Origin: Cordylochernes scorpioides
Lineage: Eukaryota; Arthropoda; Arachnida; Pseudoscorpiones; Chernetidae
Length of the DNA stretch: 64,000 nucleotides
NCBI GenBank assembly: GCA_030710605.1
Contig: CP092879.1
Span: 43,340,344 to 43,404,343, forward strand
Direction of reading: 5' to 3'
The first letter of the stretch is position 1. Every line of letters starts with the position of its first letter. This document shows positions 33,387 through 45,090 of the stretch, piece by piece. The notes beneath the pieces are model-generated. The model made no database searches and was not told where the DNA came from. It saw only the letters and a program-made list of their open reading frames with translations. The translations under genes and the position numbers were made by a program.

Positions 33387-33837
33387 ATATATATATCTAC
33401 CTTTCTTATTCCGTCCACATGAGGGTCTATCCACGTGTGTCCAGTCACTATGCCAATCACTAGGTACTCACTTAGATAAATATTTGGCTGCCAAAAGTCT
33501 AGATAGTGTGGGGTTCAGAGTTTAATCTATTCCACCAGACATGCTTTTCGGGTTAGATATATCTTTGAATATCTCTTCGCATGTATGGCGTGATAGCGTT
33601 ATAATTTCTACAGCTACTGAAGGCATAATAAAAACTTATTTGGTAAAGTCTGGCTTATCAGTGAAAATCATTTTGAGTGATTAAAAAACAGTTTGCGCAA
33701 TAAAATATTTATACAATTACAAACATAAAGCTACATCGATAATTTTAATGAACATTATAATCAATAAGAAACTTTCTAATGCCGACTTTCAAATAGATTC
33801 CCACCTACACCTACACATATATTGTAATTAAAAATAA

Positions 33838-34170
33838 AGAAGACATATCCTGACCACGAGCACATGTACTTTTTAGATGGCAGAGCGCCATCTCAATATA
33901 TATATGAAAAAACAATTGAAAAAAATAAAAGATAAGTGGCTCAGGTGTTGATATTAAAAATAAAGAAGGCATATCCTGACCACGAGCAAGTGTGGCTTTA
34001 AATACCCATTTCTTGGTTTTTCGGGAAGTCACTGTGACCAAAAATCTTTTTGGTCACAGTGGTAAGCCTACTCCACGCTGAAGAGCGCCAACAGCGCGAA
34101 ACGCGTTCGTGGATGGCTTTTCTTGATTTTTCAAGAAATTGGGTTGGCCAAATATCAGGGAACAGGTTAA
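33838..34170. mobile_element. Family B element, copy 3, with intact hammerhead
   Basis: aagaagacatatcctgacca at the left, a second partial end ggcatatcctgaccacgagc at 33968, and aatatcagggaacaggttaa at the right. Between them lies a hairpin tgaccaaaaa/tttttggtca and the hammerhead at 34072. Confidence 0.5.
34072..34113 (+). ncRNA. Hammerhead ribozyme, family B (best copy)
   Basis: Stem I UCCACG (34072-34077) pairs over 6 bp with CGUGGA (34108-34113). CUGAAGA (34078-34084) is the first conserved box. Stem II GCGC/GCGC (34085-34088 and 34094-34097) has loop CAACA. GAAA (34098-34101) is the second box. ACGCGU (34101-34106) is a self-complementary stem III, and U34107 is the cleavage base. All conserved hammerhead positions that I can check are kept. 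Because stem III has no loop, folding needs two molecules, as known for minimal hammerheads of Penelope-like and related retroelements. Activity is not shown here. Confidence 0.6.
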
Positions 34171-34189
34171 ACTCTCCTTACTGTATTAC

Positions 34190-35133
34190 AAGCTAACCAA
34201 GGATCCTAGGGTGAAGTTGGGGAAAGATGGATGGACTCCAGGTGTGGGGGGATGGTCCACGTGTGAGGTCAACAGGACGGTATTCCAGTGTGGAGGAGGA
34301 CAGACAGTCTGGGGACATCGACATCTGCGGACAGAGAAGACTCGGGAGGTTGTCTTCAGGCATGTGACCATGTGGATTAACCAGAAAGACAGTGTCAAGA
34401 AGGACAAAGAGGATCCTTCTCATGGCGGACAATGAAGGCATCTACTGTATATATGTTATATAAAAATATTATTTTATTTTAAATTATTTTTTCATAGATT
34501 CAAATATTCTGTTAAATCGACCGCCAGAGGTCACACTTTGCATATAAAAACTCGTTGTTGTTTTATCCCGATGGCCTGCTCAAAACTTTTGTACATTATG
34601 TAAATAATCTTTTATTTTCCTTATTCTACTCGCCTTAAGTCAGGCAGTACTTTTATCAAATTATGTTCTTTTATATATTCTTAGCTCAAATAAAGAAATC
34701 TCTGATCAAAAGACTTTATATTTTCAAGATTATTATTTAAACCACGACTGCATTAACATAGTATGATCCCAAGATATTCCAAAATCAAGCAGAAAATCTC
34801 ACTCATCATTATTATTTAAAACATATATACAGTAGAACTTCCCTTTAGCAGACACCCCGCTAGCAGATGCCTCTCCACAAAGGACAGTTTTCATTTGCAG
34901 AATTACCATTTTAACTATCATCAACTCTCCGGTAAAAGGACACCTTTCCCTAAAGGACACTTTGGCTCTGCAATTAGGTGTCTTTTACAGGGAGATTCTA
35001 CTGTGTATAATTATTAATCCCCTTACAACTCTTGTATCAAAGTATATCGAACTAAGCTGTATCCACAACAAACCCATAATGTTTTCCTAGAAACCTTGTT
35101 CACGAACAACGAAGACTGAAAAACGTCGTAACG
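34190..35133 (+). mobile_element. Decayed LTR related to LTR-A, split by insertions
   Basis: 34340-34460 (aggatccttctcatggcgga, aatgaaggcatctactgtat) matches the middle of LTR-A. 35032-35133 (actaagctgtatccacaaca, then aaaaacgtcgtaac) matches its 3' end. About 570 bp of other DNA, including the MITE at 34830, separates the halves. It shows an older wave of the same family. Confidence 0.5.
34830..35003. mobile_element. Pogo-like MITE, 174 bp
   Basis: TA|CAGTAGAACTTCC ... GGAGATTCTACTG, the same family as 26405-26579. The right flank is TG rather than TA. Confidence 0.6.
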
Positions 35134-35930
35134 ATATATAACAGTCTGGTATATTGAAATTGCGAAACCTCTGAAAAAATTACGACATTGATGAATTTGT
35201 CTCTTCCTTTATTTTCTATCTCCTATTTAGCAATACTTATAAATTCTTCTTATATAAATAAAAAGATGAGCCCAAAACAAATTTCAATTTTAACTTTTTA
35301 ACAAATTTTAACAATTTACAAATGTTGCTATTTGCTATCTTTTTAATAATGTATGGTGCATTCTTAATATATTTTTAGAGGCTAAATCTATTACGTTGAA
35401 TTTTAGATTTTAAAACAATTTTATTTACTCCGTCAATGAAAAATCACACATATATAGAGTTAAGAGATATTATTACGCTGTGGAGTGAATTGGGGAGCAT
35501 GGAAAAACATCCTAAATACCTAAGATTATCTCTTAAATATAGTTAACCAAACTATTATAACACAATATTCTAAAATAATCATGCAAAAAAGGTTGATAAT
35601 TACAATAGAAGATGTTAAAAGCTAATAATTAAGCTTAAGATAATGGATATGTCGACAAAATAAGTAAGTTTTAAAGCTGAAAATGAGAAATATGAAAGAA
35701 TAAGAGAGTAGTTCTCGTTAAAAAATATCTGTTAAGAGGGGAAAATATACCAACGACTATTTCCAATTATATACATTCGAGGAAGTTTTCCCTACGCCGA
35801 AGAGTCCACCCGCCATTACGTTAGAGCAGAGAAGGAATGTGGAAGCAAACAGAAAGATGTAAATATTTGTGGACAGTCGAGGTATACGCAATATGTTTGG
35901 AACACCTTTGTCCTCCCGGTAATTTCTTTA
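35134..35930. other. AT-rich spacer, nothing recognised
   Basis: No repeat family or gene identified. Confidence 0.35.
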
Positions 35931-36048
35931 TTTCTTTACAGTCGGGCTATCGGACGGCACGCGACACCAACGGACAGCGCATGCGCTGGGCGGCAGAAGC
36001 AGAAGATTAAGGCTGCTGTCGGCTGCGACATCAGTCATTCTGTGTTTG

Positions 36049-36186
36049 ATGGTCAGACGAGATCCGTCCGCCTCCTCTTACATGGTCAAACGACTACCTG
36101 CGCTGGCAGACCAGGACGTCATCGCGCTGAGGGACTTCTCGGACAGTGAGAAGTGCTTCAAGTGGGCTAACAAGGAGCCTCCATAA
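36049..36186 (+). CDS. Small GC-rich ORF, possible first exon, unidentified
   Basis: A GC-rich island (35940-36185) contains ATG at 36049 and 45 codons to TAA at 36184. Codons end mostly in G or C, unlike the surroundings but like TRPML. The protein begins MVRRDPSASSYMVKRLPAL. A possible splice donor CA|GTGAGA lies at 36145. It could be a 5' exon of an unseen gene or a piece of a retroelement; the LINE-like tandem block just downstream favours the latter. Not recognised. Confidence 0.3.
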   Translation: MVRRDPSASSYMVKRLPALADQDVIALRDFSDSEKCFKWANKEPP

Positions 36187-36269
36187 AATACCTTTTACTA
36201 GGTAGGTATCTCTTATAATATTTATACTTTATATATACATATAAAGAAAGATTACGACACACCTACGAG

Positions 36270-36515
36270 GAGAAGAAGAGGATGGCAGAGGACCGGGAAG
36301 TATGGAGAGACCTTGTGGCCCATCCTCAGTAGAGGAAGGCATTGAAGGAGGAAGATATGGAGAGACCATGTGGCCCATCCTCAGTAGAGGAAGGCATTGA
36401 AGGAGGGAGATATGGAGAGACCATGTGGCCCATCCTCAGTAGAGGAAGGCATTGGAGAAGGGAGATATGGAGGGACCATGTGGCTCACCCTCAGTAGAGA
36501 CAGGCATTTAAGGAA
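36270..36515 (+). repeat. 55-bp minisatellite, 4 units, in a LINE-like tail
   Basis: The unit ggagagaccatgtggcccat ... gaaggcattgaaggaggaag repeats at a 55-bp period. The first unit reads EEKKRMAEDREVWRDLVAHP and then a stop, which resembles the end of LINE ORF2 proteins. 55 is not a multiple of 3, so later units shift frame. Confidence 0.6.
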
Positions 36516-36529
36516 TGAAAGAAAGAATA

Positions 36530-37600
36530 AAAAGTCAGAAATATCTAATTGAATAGGTTCACTCATAAACATAAGTCAAATGGCCTTTGAAATATTTATC
36601 AAAACACAACCTGTTTAAGGGGATCATGTCTCAAGTCAAAAACCTGTGGTTTGCTGATAAAACTTAAGTGATCCAGCAGTTACCTACTATATTCAATTCA
36701 CACATATGTAGTAGTAACTTGTGCGTTCAAACCATTTCTATCGGTGTTTTGAGTGTATTTTAAAAACAAGATTTACTCTCCGTAAAGCCCTAGCCATTCA
36801 TGAATCATCAGTTTAGTTAACAGAACTAATCATGAACTGGTTTAAATGCCCTTGATTTATCTCTTTTGATATGATTTAGAAGTAAAAAGTAAGGAATATA
36901 TTTTCAAAATGAGCGATTTCTTAAAACTGGAGACCAATGATAATTTACATAAATATGAATATATTAATGGTTGTGTTTGAAAATAAACATGATTCTTTAA
37001 TACATTGCCTCTCACACAAGTCTAAGAGCCAACAAGAGGATAAATATCTAACTGAAATTCCTATTGCTGTTAAATCTATATTTGAAATGTGAATAAGTCA
37101 TCGATGTAGATAAAATAATGGAAAAATATTCAGAATCATGACAAAATGAGTGAAAGAAAAGGTTCAACTTGTCACGGATGTCAATGCCCGATAGAGAAAA
37201 CTTAGGTCAAGGCAAATTTTCCACACTGTCAGTATTTGTTTGTGCGAGAAGGTGTCTATTGAGAAAAACAATTCTAAAAATAACACAGAGTATATAGAGG
37301 TATATCTGGTTATTTTGTACTTCAATTCCTGATTTATTTTGTTGAAATAAATGGAAACCAGTTTCATATATCGTGTTTAGAAACAGCTTTGGGGATAGGA
37401 CTCTAATCTTTCAAAACTTTCTTTTCGAATTTAGCTGGACCTTCTGCAATAATTTTTGATATCCAAATTAGGCTTAGGGTATTTTGGCAAGAGGTGTATA
37501 TTATTGGACCTGTAACGCTTATATAGGGATGGTTATTGGGTATAGAAGGTTATTTTCTGCTCTTTTTTTATTAATTTTGTTGAAATAAATGTAAATCAAT
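36530..37600. other. AT-rich spacer, nothing recognised
   Basis: Short ORFs only; no repeats that I can name. Confidence 0.35.
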
Positions 37601-37604
37601 TCTG

Positions 37605-37740
37605 TATTTTTATTTTATCTTATTTGAATATAAAGCGTTATGTCCCCCTAGTGACACTTGCGCTGTCATACATGTATGACTTTACATTTGTCTATACATA
37701 TATATACAATAATTTTAGGCCGTGAATAGAATAGTCATAT
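37605..37740 (+). repeat. Dispersed repeat Q, subfamily 2
   Basis: aaagcgttatgtccccctag then atgactttacatttgtctat and acaataattttaggc. The same order occurs at 48985-49085. Confidence 0.5.
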
Positions 37741-38174
37741 GATGTTAATAATGAGAAAGAGATAAAATAAAACGATAAAAAAGAACTGTGTACAAAAGAA
37801 AGAAGTGTCTGGCAAAAAATCAGCATAATATAAATTATCAGTTTCTTGAAATATATTTGTTGTTATTTAATTTGAAATATATCTACAAAAGATATTGAAT
37901 TGAAATCAATTCTGTATGACATGCTTAGAATAGATTTGGGCCTGACAATAAGTTTTAAAGCTATATTTTAGGATTAAGGCGGACTTTCAGTACTTTCTTT
38001 AAGATAATAACATTAAACTCAGTATGACAGGAATTTGATAGTCTCTTCTCTATCATATGTTTTGTTTTCTAAAGATTTATTCCCCTTGAAACGAATATAA
38101 TTTCAATTAATTAACGATCATGTCATAAAATTTCTCAATTTAACGACTTAGAAGTTCAAACTATTTTGACAGGT

Positions 38175-38222
38175 AAATATTTATAAGCACACATATCATT
38201 TTGTACATGCTTGTTCGGCGGT

Positions 38223-38262
<40 letters not shown>

Positions 38263-38395
38263 GGCGCCTGCGCATGGATGACACATATCATTTTGTTTCC
38301 TTTATTGACGTCTTAAGCTTATGATTGCATAACCTTAGACGTCAATAAAAGAAACAAAATTATGTATGTGTGCTCACAAGTTGATAAATCTTAAG
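38175..38395. mobile_element. Inverted-repeat element split by a U6 copy
   Basis: The right arm agacgtcaataaaagaaaca ... atgtatgtgtgctcacaag pairs with the left arm ttataagcacacatatcatt ... cctttattgacgtct once the U6 insert (38205-38296) is removed. Confidence 0.55.
38205..38280 (+). pseudogene. U6 snRNA retrocopy, 3'-truncated
   Basis: The sequence from ttcggcggtacatatactaa through agaagattagcatggc to cctgcgcatggatg is U6 snRNA positions of about 5 to 75, with a few changes (ggcgcctg for the usual ccc run, cat for caa). It lacks the 3' third. Exact 16-bp repeats acacatatcattttgt flank it (38189-38204 and 38281-38296), a target duplication typical of LINE-driven retroposition. No external U6 promoter is expected, so it is probably silent. 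Confidence 0.8.
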
Positions 38396-38399
38396 AAAA

Positions 38400-39220
38400 T
38401 CTCTCTCTTCTCTTATTCTTCTTTTATAATTTCTTGGCGTAGTGGTTACATTAAGGAACTAAATCAAGCTGTAAAGTAACCTAGAGGTCAAAAAGGGAAA
38501 GTACCTTCTTTTTGGTTTATTAAATTTCTTATTTGACCCTATATAACCACCTTATATGGATGTTATAATAGATGAGCTTCAATCTCAATCTCTTTCTTAC
38601 AATATAAATTGAAAATATTGCAATGGTATTCATTTCATCTAAATGATGCTTAAATTGTATGCTTACAAAGTCAATATCTTCAAAATATTTTGATGACAGC
38701 GATGACATCAGCTTCCTTAAAAAATTTAACATTTTCAAATATTTTTCAAAAAATTGAGCTAATTTGTAAAATGAAGGTTATATTCATGATCTACGGGTTG
38801 GAATTTTCTAGAAACAACTTTCAAATATTGAGAAGGAAAAAGTGTGTGTACTAGTATAATCAAATCTTTGCTGTAGAAAAGTTAGTATCTTTATTTCTCA
38901 ACTTGATGCTGATGAACAAAACGACGTTCTAAGTAAAGGGATCACAGAACTTTGCCCTTTGGTTGTTATTCAATAAACATCGTGAAATGTGCGCACAAGT
39001 TGTCACAAGCCAGTCATGGGAGTCCTGCACGTCCGAAGGCTTCGTTCTGGCGTACTGCAGCAGGTTGGAACAATCTTGACTTTTCAAATGAATTTTCAAA
39101 TCATCCAATTTTGAATTGTGTTAACTTATGATTCGAGAGAGTCTTACGGATACTATCAGAACTTTATAAAAGAAATGAAATTATTTATAGCACGATTAGA
39201 AGAAAATTCCGTGTTATAGA
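38400..39220. other. AT-rich spacer, nothing recognised
   Basis: An aatctcaatctctttctt stretch at 38580 is shared with 9530 and 9690. No gene identified. Confidence 0.3.
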
Positions 39221-39224
39221 TAGG

Positions 39225-39345
39225 GCTTCCAGGCCCCCCCCCCCCCATTAATTTTTCCATTCCAGTAAGGGCAGTAGAAATTGTTTAACTTGTAAAAGAA
39301 TCTTACGCGTCTATAATAGTTTCGAATAGATAGCGTTATTTTTTT
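39225..39345 (+). repeat. Foldback repeat family G fragment with poly(C)
   Basis: A run of 13-14 C precedes attaatttttccattccagt and agggcagtagaaattg, then tcttacgcgtctataatagt. One arm only. Confidence 0.45.
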
Positions 39346-39580
39346 GAATATAGATGGAGCACTAATTCCTTATGTTTAATAAAACTTTATATGAATATTG
39401 ACTGTCATCACCTATATGCAGCAATTTTCTTCACCATGATAGGTTTCAAACCCCTAAATAAGTTCTTATGCATGCGGGGAAAAGGCAGGAAGAATAGCAG
39501 GTGACGAGAAAAGTAGCTTCTGGCCATGGAAATGAGTAAAATGGAAAATAGTGGGCCTAGTAGATGATTTGCTTTTGTAT

Positions 39581-39912
39581 TATGGATGTACGAACGCTTG
39601 AGCATAACATTTTCACTCTGAATTACGTTTATTAGAATGCATAAAAAACACATACAGTATAGCCTCTACAAGAAGACATTCTCGCTAAGACAGTTTTAAT
39701 CGACAAAATTACTATTTTTGCTTATTAATAGCTCTTGGATAATAGCTATGGATGTACGAACGCTTGAGCATAACATTTTCACTCTGAATTACGTTTATTA
39801 GAATGCATCAAAAATACATACAGTATAGCCTCTATAAGAAGACACTCTCGCTAAGACAGTTTTAATCGACAAAATTACTATTTTTGCTCATTAATAGCTC
39901 TTCGGTAAGTGT
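39581..39912. repeat. 166-bp tandem duplication containing a MITE end
   Basis: tatggatgtacgaacgcttg recurs at 39581 and 39747, and the units (39581-39746 and 39747-39912) agree almost throughout. Each contains tacagtatagcctct, a pogo-like terminus. The matching right terminus (ggagcttctaatatatta) follows near 39965-39985. Confidence 0.6.
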
Positions 39913-39989
39913 ACACCTTTGTCTAAAGTAACTCTCTGGTTCTATAACTAGTTATCCTTTACAAGGAGCTTCTAATATATTATTAGAAA

Positions 39990-40445
39990 TACGACATAAG
40001 TTAGATATTACTCTTTCTCAAGAAAATGTTAATATTCCAATGAATGACAAACTTATTAGGCTACTCACACCTGTATGTCATCGGGGATATGTGCAAAAGA
40101 CAAGGGCTGTGACAATACGTCATTGAGGAATTAATCAAAATCAGCAGTCCATACACATCTAAATATATTTATTTCTTGACGAAATAAACTATAACTAATA
40201 GCAGAAGATGGGAAATTCTAATCACTTATACTGTTCACAATTTGATGTGAAGTTTTGATAGATAATCGACCCGTGGATTCAAAAATAATAAAACTTATAA
40301 AACATCAGCGATCCTAAAAAAAAAAATAAAAAAATACACATATACCTATCCGTTATTAGTTACCAATTTATGAAATAGCTTGTTTTCTTCACAGTAGTCT
40401 TTTAATATTAGGATAATCCATACTAAATTTCATATTAAGCAGACA
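39990..40445. other. AT-rich spacer, nothing recognised
   Basis: No gene or repeat identified. Confidence 0.3.
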
Positions 40446-40448
40446 ACA

Positions 40449-40529
40449 ATGGCCGCTCAAAAACATGACGGCCCACTTCCCGATATCAGCCCTGCTGCTG
40501 TCTGGCGGAGATATCGCCTGTTGACGTGA
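40449..40529 (+). CDS. Very small GC-rich ORF, doubtful
   Basis: ATG at 40449 in a favourable context (acaacaATGG) opens 26 codons, starting MAAQKHDGPLPDISPAAVWR, in a 130-bp GC-rich island. It could be a first coding exon, but I find no convincing splice donor. Not recognised. Confidence 0.15.
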   Translation: MAAQKHDGPLPDISPAAVWRRYRLLT

Positions 40530-40695
40530 CATCGGTCACACGCCAGTGTCACTTCTAGGAAACTTCATGCGCAACTCTCTATGGATCACACGCTGTATGA
40601 TAGATAGCCTTATTTACCAAAGTATATGAAAAAGACAGTTAATCTCATGTAAAGTCTTGATAGAATTGGTGTTTTATAATCTCTATGTACGTGAA

Positions 40696-40907
40696 CACTC
40701 ATGGACAAAACTTAAAGGAGTTGTACCTTTTAGCATGTACATCAAGATTCAGACAATAACTCTGAAATATATTTGGTACAGTGAACTTAATTGAAGACAC
40801 ATTATATAACCAAGTGTGAACACAATTGCATTTCTCCTTCAGAAAAAAAAAAAAACGAATGGAGACATAAAGGACTTTCCACTTTCTTAAGTGTTTGTCT
40901 ATGAGTG
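40696..40907. mobile_element. Tc1-like MITE, family T, 212 bp
   Basis: CACTCATGGACAAAACTTAA at the left and ttcttaagtgtttgtctatgagtg at the right are inverted termini; TA follows at 40908-40909. Inner part: catgtacatcaagattcaga and ttgaagacacattata. Copies at 46796 and 59077. Confidence 0.6.
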
Positions 40908-40918
40908 TATATAGGAAG

Positions 40919-41128
40919 CAGTTCAACTTTGTCTTTACAGGTGCAGAAATTTGGTTACTGTCGCTGTTGGATTTTATCTCTGGTTGCCGAAAAACGACAT
41001 TTTACAAATTTTGTGATAACAAAAGGATTGGCGCGACACTTGGCCTGCTTGAGTTTATCAGCGACCTTCAAACTGAAGAGAGACCATTGCTGGCCTGTTT
41101 GAAGATGGTAAAATGTTGCAGTTCATGA
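40919..41128 (+). pseudogene. Coding-like remnant, unidentified
   Basis: Two overlapping plus frames of 65 and 77 codons, both protein-like, start after a possible splice acceptor tttgtctttacag. Frame 2 has a CRCW...H...C pattern. I recognise no family; a transposase fragment is possible. Confidence 0.2.
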
Positions 41129-41255
41129 ATTAATAAATTACGGACTCTTGGGCTGTCAAGTTGCTGTTGTTTGGAGGATATACGGAGTGTATTTGACTCA
41201 AAATAAGGGAATATCAGTCCATATATTACATTTATGATAAATAATATTAGTTCTT

Positions 41256-41370
41256 CAAATAAAAGACACTTCGGCCAGTAAATATTTTTGTTGTCTCTTT
41301 ACTGGCCGAAGTGTCTTTTATTTGAATGACTATGAATACCGGCCAGGCAGCTTCTATCTTTACGATAAAT
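41256..41370. mobile_element. Family A repeat, copy 4 (collapsed)
   Basis: caaataaaagacacttcggc and its inverse gccgaagtgtcttttatttg directly abut, with ttgttgtct between. The hammerhead part is deleted. The tail taccggccaggcagcttcta is kept. Confidence 0.5.
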
Positions 41371-41399
41371 ATTAGGTTATTAGATTACATATATACAAT

Positions 41400-41940
41400 T
41401 TTTATATCATAACTCATTATTGACCAATAGTAATAAAGAAAAGAACTAATTTTGAAACAAGATTTTAAAGTCCCTAATTCTAGCATATAGATACAGGCCG
41501 GCTTTTTTGTCTATATTTACCAAACCCTGTGTTGTGGCTCATTTTTAATCTTCAACTAGTAAAGTATTTTACTAGAGTGATGTACAGTGCATCGTTCTGA
41601 TCCATAATTAAAGGGAAAGGTGCTTATTTTGGGCACATATATATTGGTGATATATGAAGACCAAACAATTTTATTTCAAGATCTATAGCTTTGTAAACAA
41701 ATACAAAGAGATAGTAATACTCTTAACAAACCTGAGACAATGGGACCTAATGGAGATCGTTTAAACGACTTGAGGAATAAGAAAAAACCACAAAAACAAC
41801 AAACCTTCATTAACAAATTCAATATTGGAAATATGGACCAGTATCGTATCATAATTTCACCTTGGAGCTTGGTATAGGAATTGGCTAACGTACTGTTGTT
41901 TGTTGACCTACAAAAAACAGCAATGATACTTGATGACGAA
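41400..41940. other. AT-rich spacer with a retroposon end
   Basis: 41745-41805 (ggagatcgtttaaacgactt) matches 4320-4360. Nothing else recognised. Confidence 0.3.
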
Positions 41941-41946
41941 GAATTA

Positions 41947-42147
41947 TAAGGTTGTCCCAAAAGTTCGTGTTTTTCTTAAAAAGTTGTTTTTCTTATTACT
42001 TGACGAATGCTGTTATTACGGCGAATACATAATATAATACATAATATAATTACTTTATACATAATACAAAGACATTATACATAAAGGCGAATATAATTGG
42101 TATTTTAATTTTTTTGCAAGTGTTTACGCACTTTTGGGACAAGCTTG
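41947..42147. mobile_element. Mariner-type MITE, 201 bp
   Basis: TA|TAAGGTTGTCCCAAAAGTTC at the left and the inverse of CAAGCTTGTCCCAAAAGTGC at the right, flanked by TA at 41945-41946 and 42148-42149. Inside: ttacggcgaatacataatat. No coding capacity. The second copy is at 43364. Confidence 0.65.
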
Positions 42148-42149
42148 TA

Positions 42150-43000
42150 GAATTTAAGAAGTAATCAGGGTTTAAGATCAGAAGTTTCTGGTCTCAGGTT
42201 TAAATCGAGAAGCGCCTGGTCATCTCTTCTATCAAGCTAAATTCTGATACAGGTATCAGAGGGATATGTATGGCGAAATAGCTGGCAATGTATATTCATG
42301 TTACTACGTGCCATCTTATCCACGTGATATGTCTGACGCAGATTGCTAAGGTCCAAATAAACATTTGACGTCAAAAGGAAGATACAACTTGGATCCTTTC
42401 CCAAGGCGTTTGCAATTCGGGGTGTAACATTATGTAACTCTCTTTTAATATTTTGTTATCTTAGATAATGTGCTTCCTAGACAAATATATTTACATATAT
42501 CGACATTCTTAAAGAAAAAAACAGCCTTATCAGACATAACAACCCTTGATAAACGCGGCAGAGTGTCACTGAAGCGTCGTGGATAAAAAAGAAGAGGAAT
42601 AATATTTGGTTGATATCAAAATATTCATCATATAAAAAGTGTAACCTAAGAGTTCGATAAAAAATATATCCAGGAAGTTACAAATATCAAAAATTTTCGC
42701 GCTATCATGTTGGATTTTTTTAGAAGAACTTACTGCCAACTATATTTAGTGTTCTCCTATCTCTGCTTATGACGTCAATTCTTAGCTCAGTAGGTCATTC
42801 TTTCTAACTCCGAATTTTGGATAAATGATATTTTTGAGTGTTTTATTTAAATAAAGAATCACACGTTATAAATAGTTCAAATTTCTGGTAAGCAAAAGTA
42901 TCGAAACAGCTAAAGCTGCACTAGACTGGTAAAGAGGAATAGCTTCACCTTTGTTCACACAAGCGTCATAAAGGGAATAAATTGCCAACACAACGGTTTC
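42150..43000. other. AT-rich spacer, nothing recognised
   Basis: No gene or named repeat. 42545-42590 contains cttgataaacgcggc, slightly like the family E core edge. Confidence 0.3.
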
Positions 43001-43004
43001 ACCT

Positions 43005-43205
43005 ATATAGTAAAATCTGTCTTAACAGAGCTCTTTCTTAAGTTGACTATGTCTTAAGCAGGTCTTATCTTAAGCGTACCATGTCTTAAACGGGCCATAT
43101 CTTAATCGTACCTCGTCTTAAGCGGGCTCATCTGAAGTATTTCATGTTTTAAGTAAGCCCTATCTTAAGAGGACAATATCTTAAACTGACCATCAAAAAA
43201 TCTCA
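43005..43205. repeat. Array of gtcttaagcg-type motifs
   Basis: cttaag-centred words (gtcttaagcagg, gtcttaaacggg, tcttaagcgtacc) recur about every 20 bp. The same words reappear at 43925, 44350 and 44403-44450, suggesting one element broken by the insertions between. Confidence 0.4.
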
Positions 43206-43239
43206 TCAAATATTTTAATAAATATTATGATAGAAATAT

Positions 43240-43345
43240 CAGGCTTCCGGGACGAGTTTCTATTGAAACATTTTAATTCACAAATTTCTATCTTTCGGGC
43301 ATGAAAGTCCTTCTACAGGAGAAAACAGGTTGCAATAAATCGCCA
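43240..43345. mobile_element. Family D-like inverted repeat fragment
   Basis: ggcttccgggacgagtttct, then tctatctttcgggcatgaaa and gtccttctacaggaga: the minus strand has UCUCCUGUAGAAGGAC...GCCCGAAAGAUAG, the family D layout with a mismatched stem. Confidence 0.35.
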
Positions 43346-43363
43346 AAAAGACGAGTTAAAATA

Positions 43364-43532
43364 TAAGGTTTCCCTAGAAGTTCGTGTTTTCTTATTACTT
43401 GGCGAATAATATTATTACGGCGAATACATAATACAATTACCTCAAACATAATACAAAGACATTATACATAACGGCGTATAATATTGTTATTTCAATTTTT
43501 GTAAGTGTTTACGAACTTTTGAGACAGCCTTG
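43364..43532. mobile_element. Mariner-type MITE, 169 bp
   Basis: TA|TAAGGTTTCCCTAGAAGTTC at the left and the inverse of CAAGGCTGTCTCAAAAGTTC at the right, TA at 43362-43363 and 43533-43534. Shares ggcgaataatattattacgg with 41947-42147. Confidence 0.65.
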
Positions 43533-43849
43533 TATAATCAAATATAGAGGGTGCTTATAGTTATTTGAATGCCAATTTAACACTCCACTGTACGGGTTTA
43601 TCGGATTTTCTATTCATTATTTATTTGGAGGTTAAGGAGTGGGTTAAGTAATGTTTGTGTAAAATAGGTGTATAATACGTAAATGTATTCTGCATGTGTA
43701 ATAAATATAAACGGTGAAGAATTGCGGAAAAGAAACCTGTACAGTATCTCCTGGTAGATCGACGTTGACAGCTGTGATGGAACATTAATAAAAGTTTATG
43801 GGATTTATTTTCTAGCAACAACACCTTCTTTGTTGGCTTCGGAGGGATG

Positions 43850-44400
43850 GCTAGATCATCTCCTTCAGGTAGAGTATAGATTCGCTAGCTCTTCTCTCAC
43901 TACACTTCATTTCTTTAAACACTGTCTTAAGCAAGCGGGATTGGGAGCGTCCTTGCCGAGCGCGTCATAAACCAAGGAGTACACACAGTAGTAGCACCCC
44001 CCGCCTTCGCGCGGTTCCCTGCGTCAACCTCATACCTCAGAGGTCCTTGATTCGTCGGCAGATTCAGGGAGTACTGGGAACTAAGGGTACGAGGGCCAAA
44101 GTCCTATTGGAGCGTAGGACGGGTTTAACCAAGTTCAAACGAGAGGACAGCAACCTGGCCATGAAACTCTTGTAGACGTCTGTGGGCTGATTGGTCGACC
44201 CCATGGAACTAGACCATAAAGGCGGGCGCGAGGGGCCAAACCAAATGGCCGCTCGGTGCATGGAGAATGCATCATTCCCTTGGCTAGGTGACTGAAAAAG
44301 GACCGGCTTATGGACCGAGAGGTCTGAGTGGCTATATTGCTCCTAGGATGTCTTAAGCGAGCCAGGCGTACAGACTTCGGTTTAGGTAACCCACCATCCA
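43850..44400. other. GC-rich block, unidentified
   Basis: About 500 bp of clearly higher GC content than its flanks, bounded on both sides by cttaag motifs. Open frames on the minus strand (65 and 88 codons) overlap in different frames. I recognise no rRNA, tRNA or protein; it reads like the interior of a transposon. Confidence 0.3.
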
Positions 44401-44459
44401 ATGTTGTCTTAAGCGAGCTCTGTCTTAAGCGAACTCTGTTTTAAGATATAATCCCAGAT

Positions 44460-45020
44460 GTCTTCATGCATAACTAAGTAATTTTGTTTCTCCTTATCGA
44501 AGATTTCTGCTAAGAAAGAGCTTCTCAAATGTGGCATTCAGTAAATTCCATACGGTTTCATTCTTGAATTTTATAATGGTCTTATATATACCTTCTTAAG
44601 TGGTCTTTCAAATTTATAGATTAAAGAAAGAAAACGCGCAATTTTTACGTTATTAGCAAATTGAATGTATTTAGTCATTATAAAACTATCTAGCATGTTA
44701 AAAAATGTTTATTGATCCATAAATTCAAGAATTATTCTAAATTAGTGTTTTCTTATCTATACATATATATTAAATATATTTTCTTGAAATATTGGCAGGT
44801 TTTAGTTTGAGCCCCAATCATTTACGGAAAAAGATAAATTGACAATTAAAGAGCATTTTAGTTTTCATTCATCTGAGTACATATATAAACAATTAAATAA
44901 CATTTTAAACTATTTAGCACGATTGCGTGTGTTTTGAGAAAGAGGCAACTTCTTACCCGATATTTTCATCAGTTTAAATAGTTTCAATGGTAGATTAAAC
45001 TGGCATATCGCTGGGAGAGT
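44460..45020. other. AT-rich spacer, nothing recognised
   Basis: No gene or repeat identified. Confidence 0.3.
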
Positions 45021-45090
45021 TTGCTACTGATGAGTCACGCACTCCCAATATTATTTCTTCGCAGTAAAAACAGTAGGAAGTTTTTCATGT
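45020..45090. repeat. Foldback family G fragment
   Basis: tactgatgagtcacgcactc, then ttcttcgcagtaaaaacagtag, the family G loop and right arm. Confidence 0.35.
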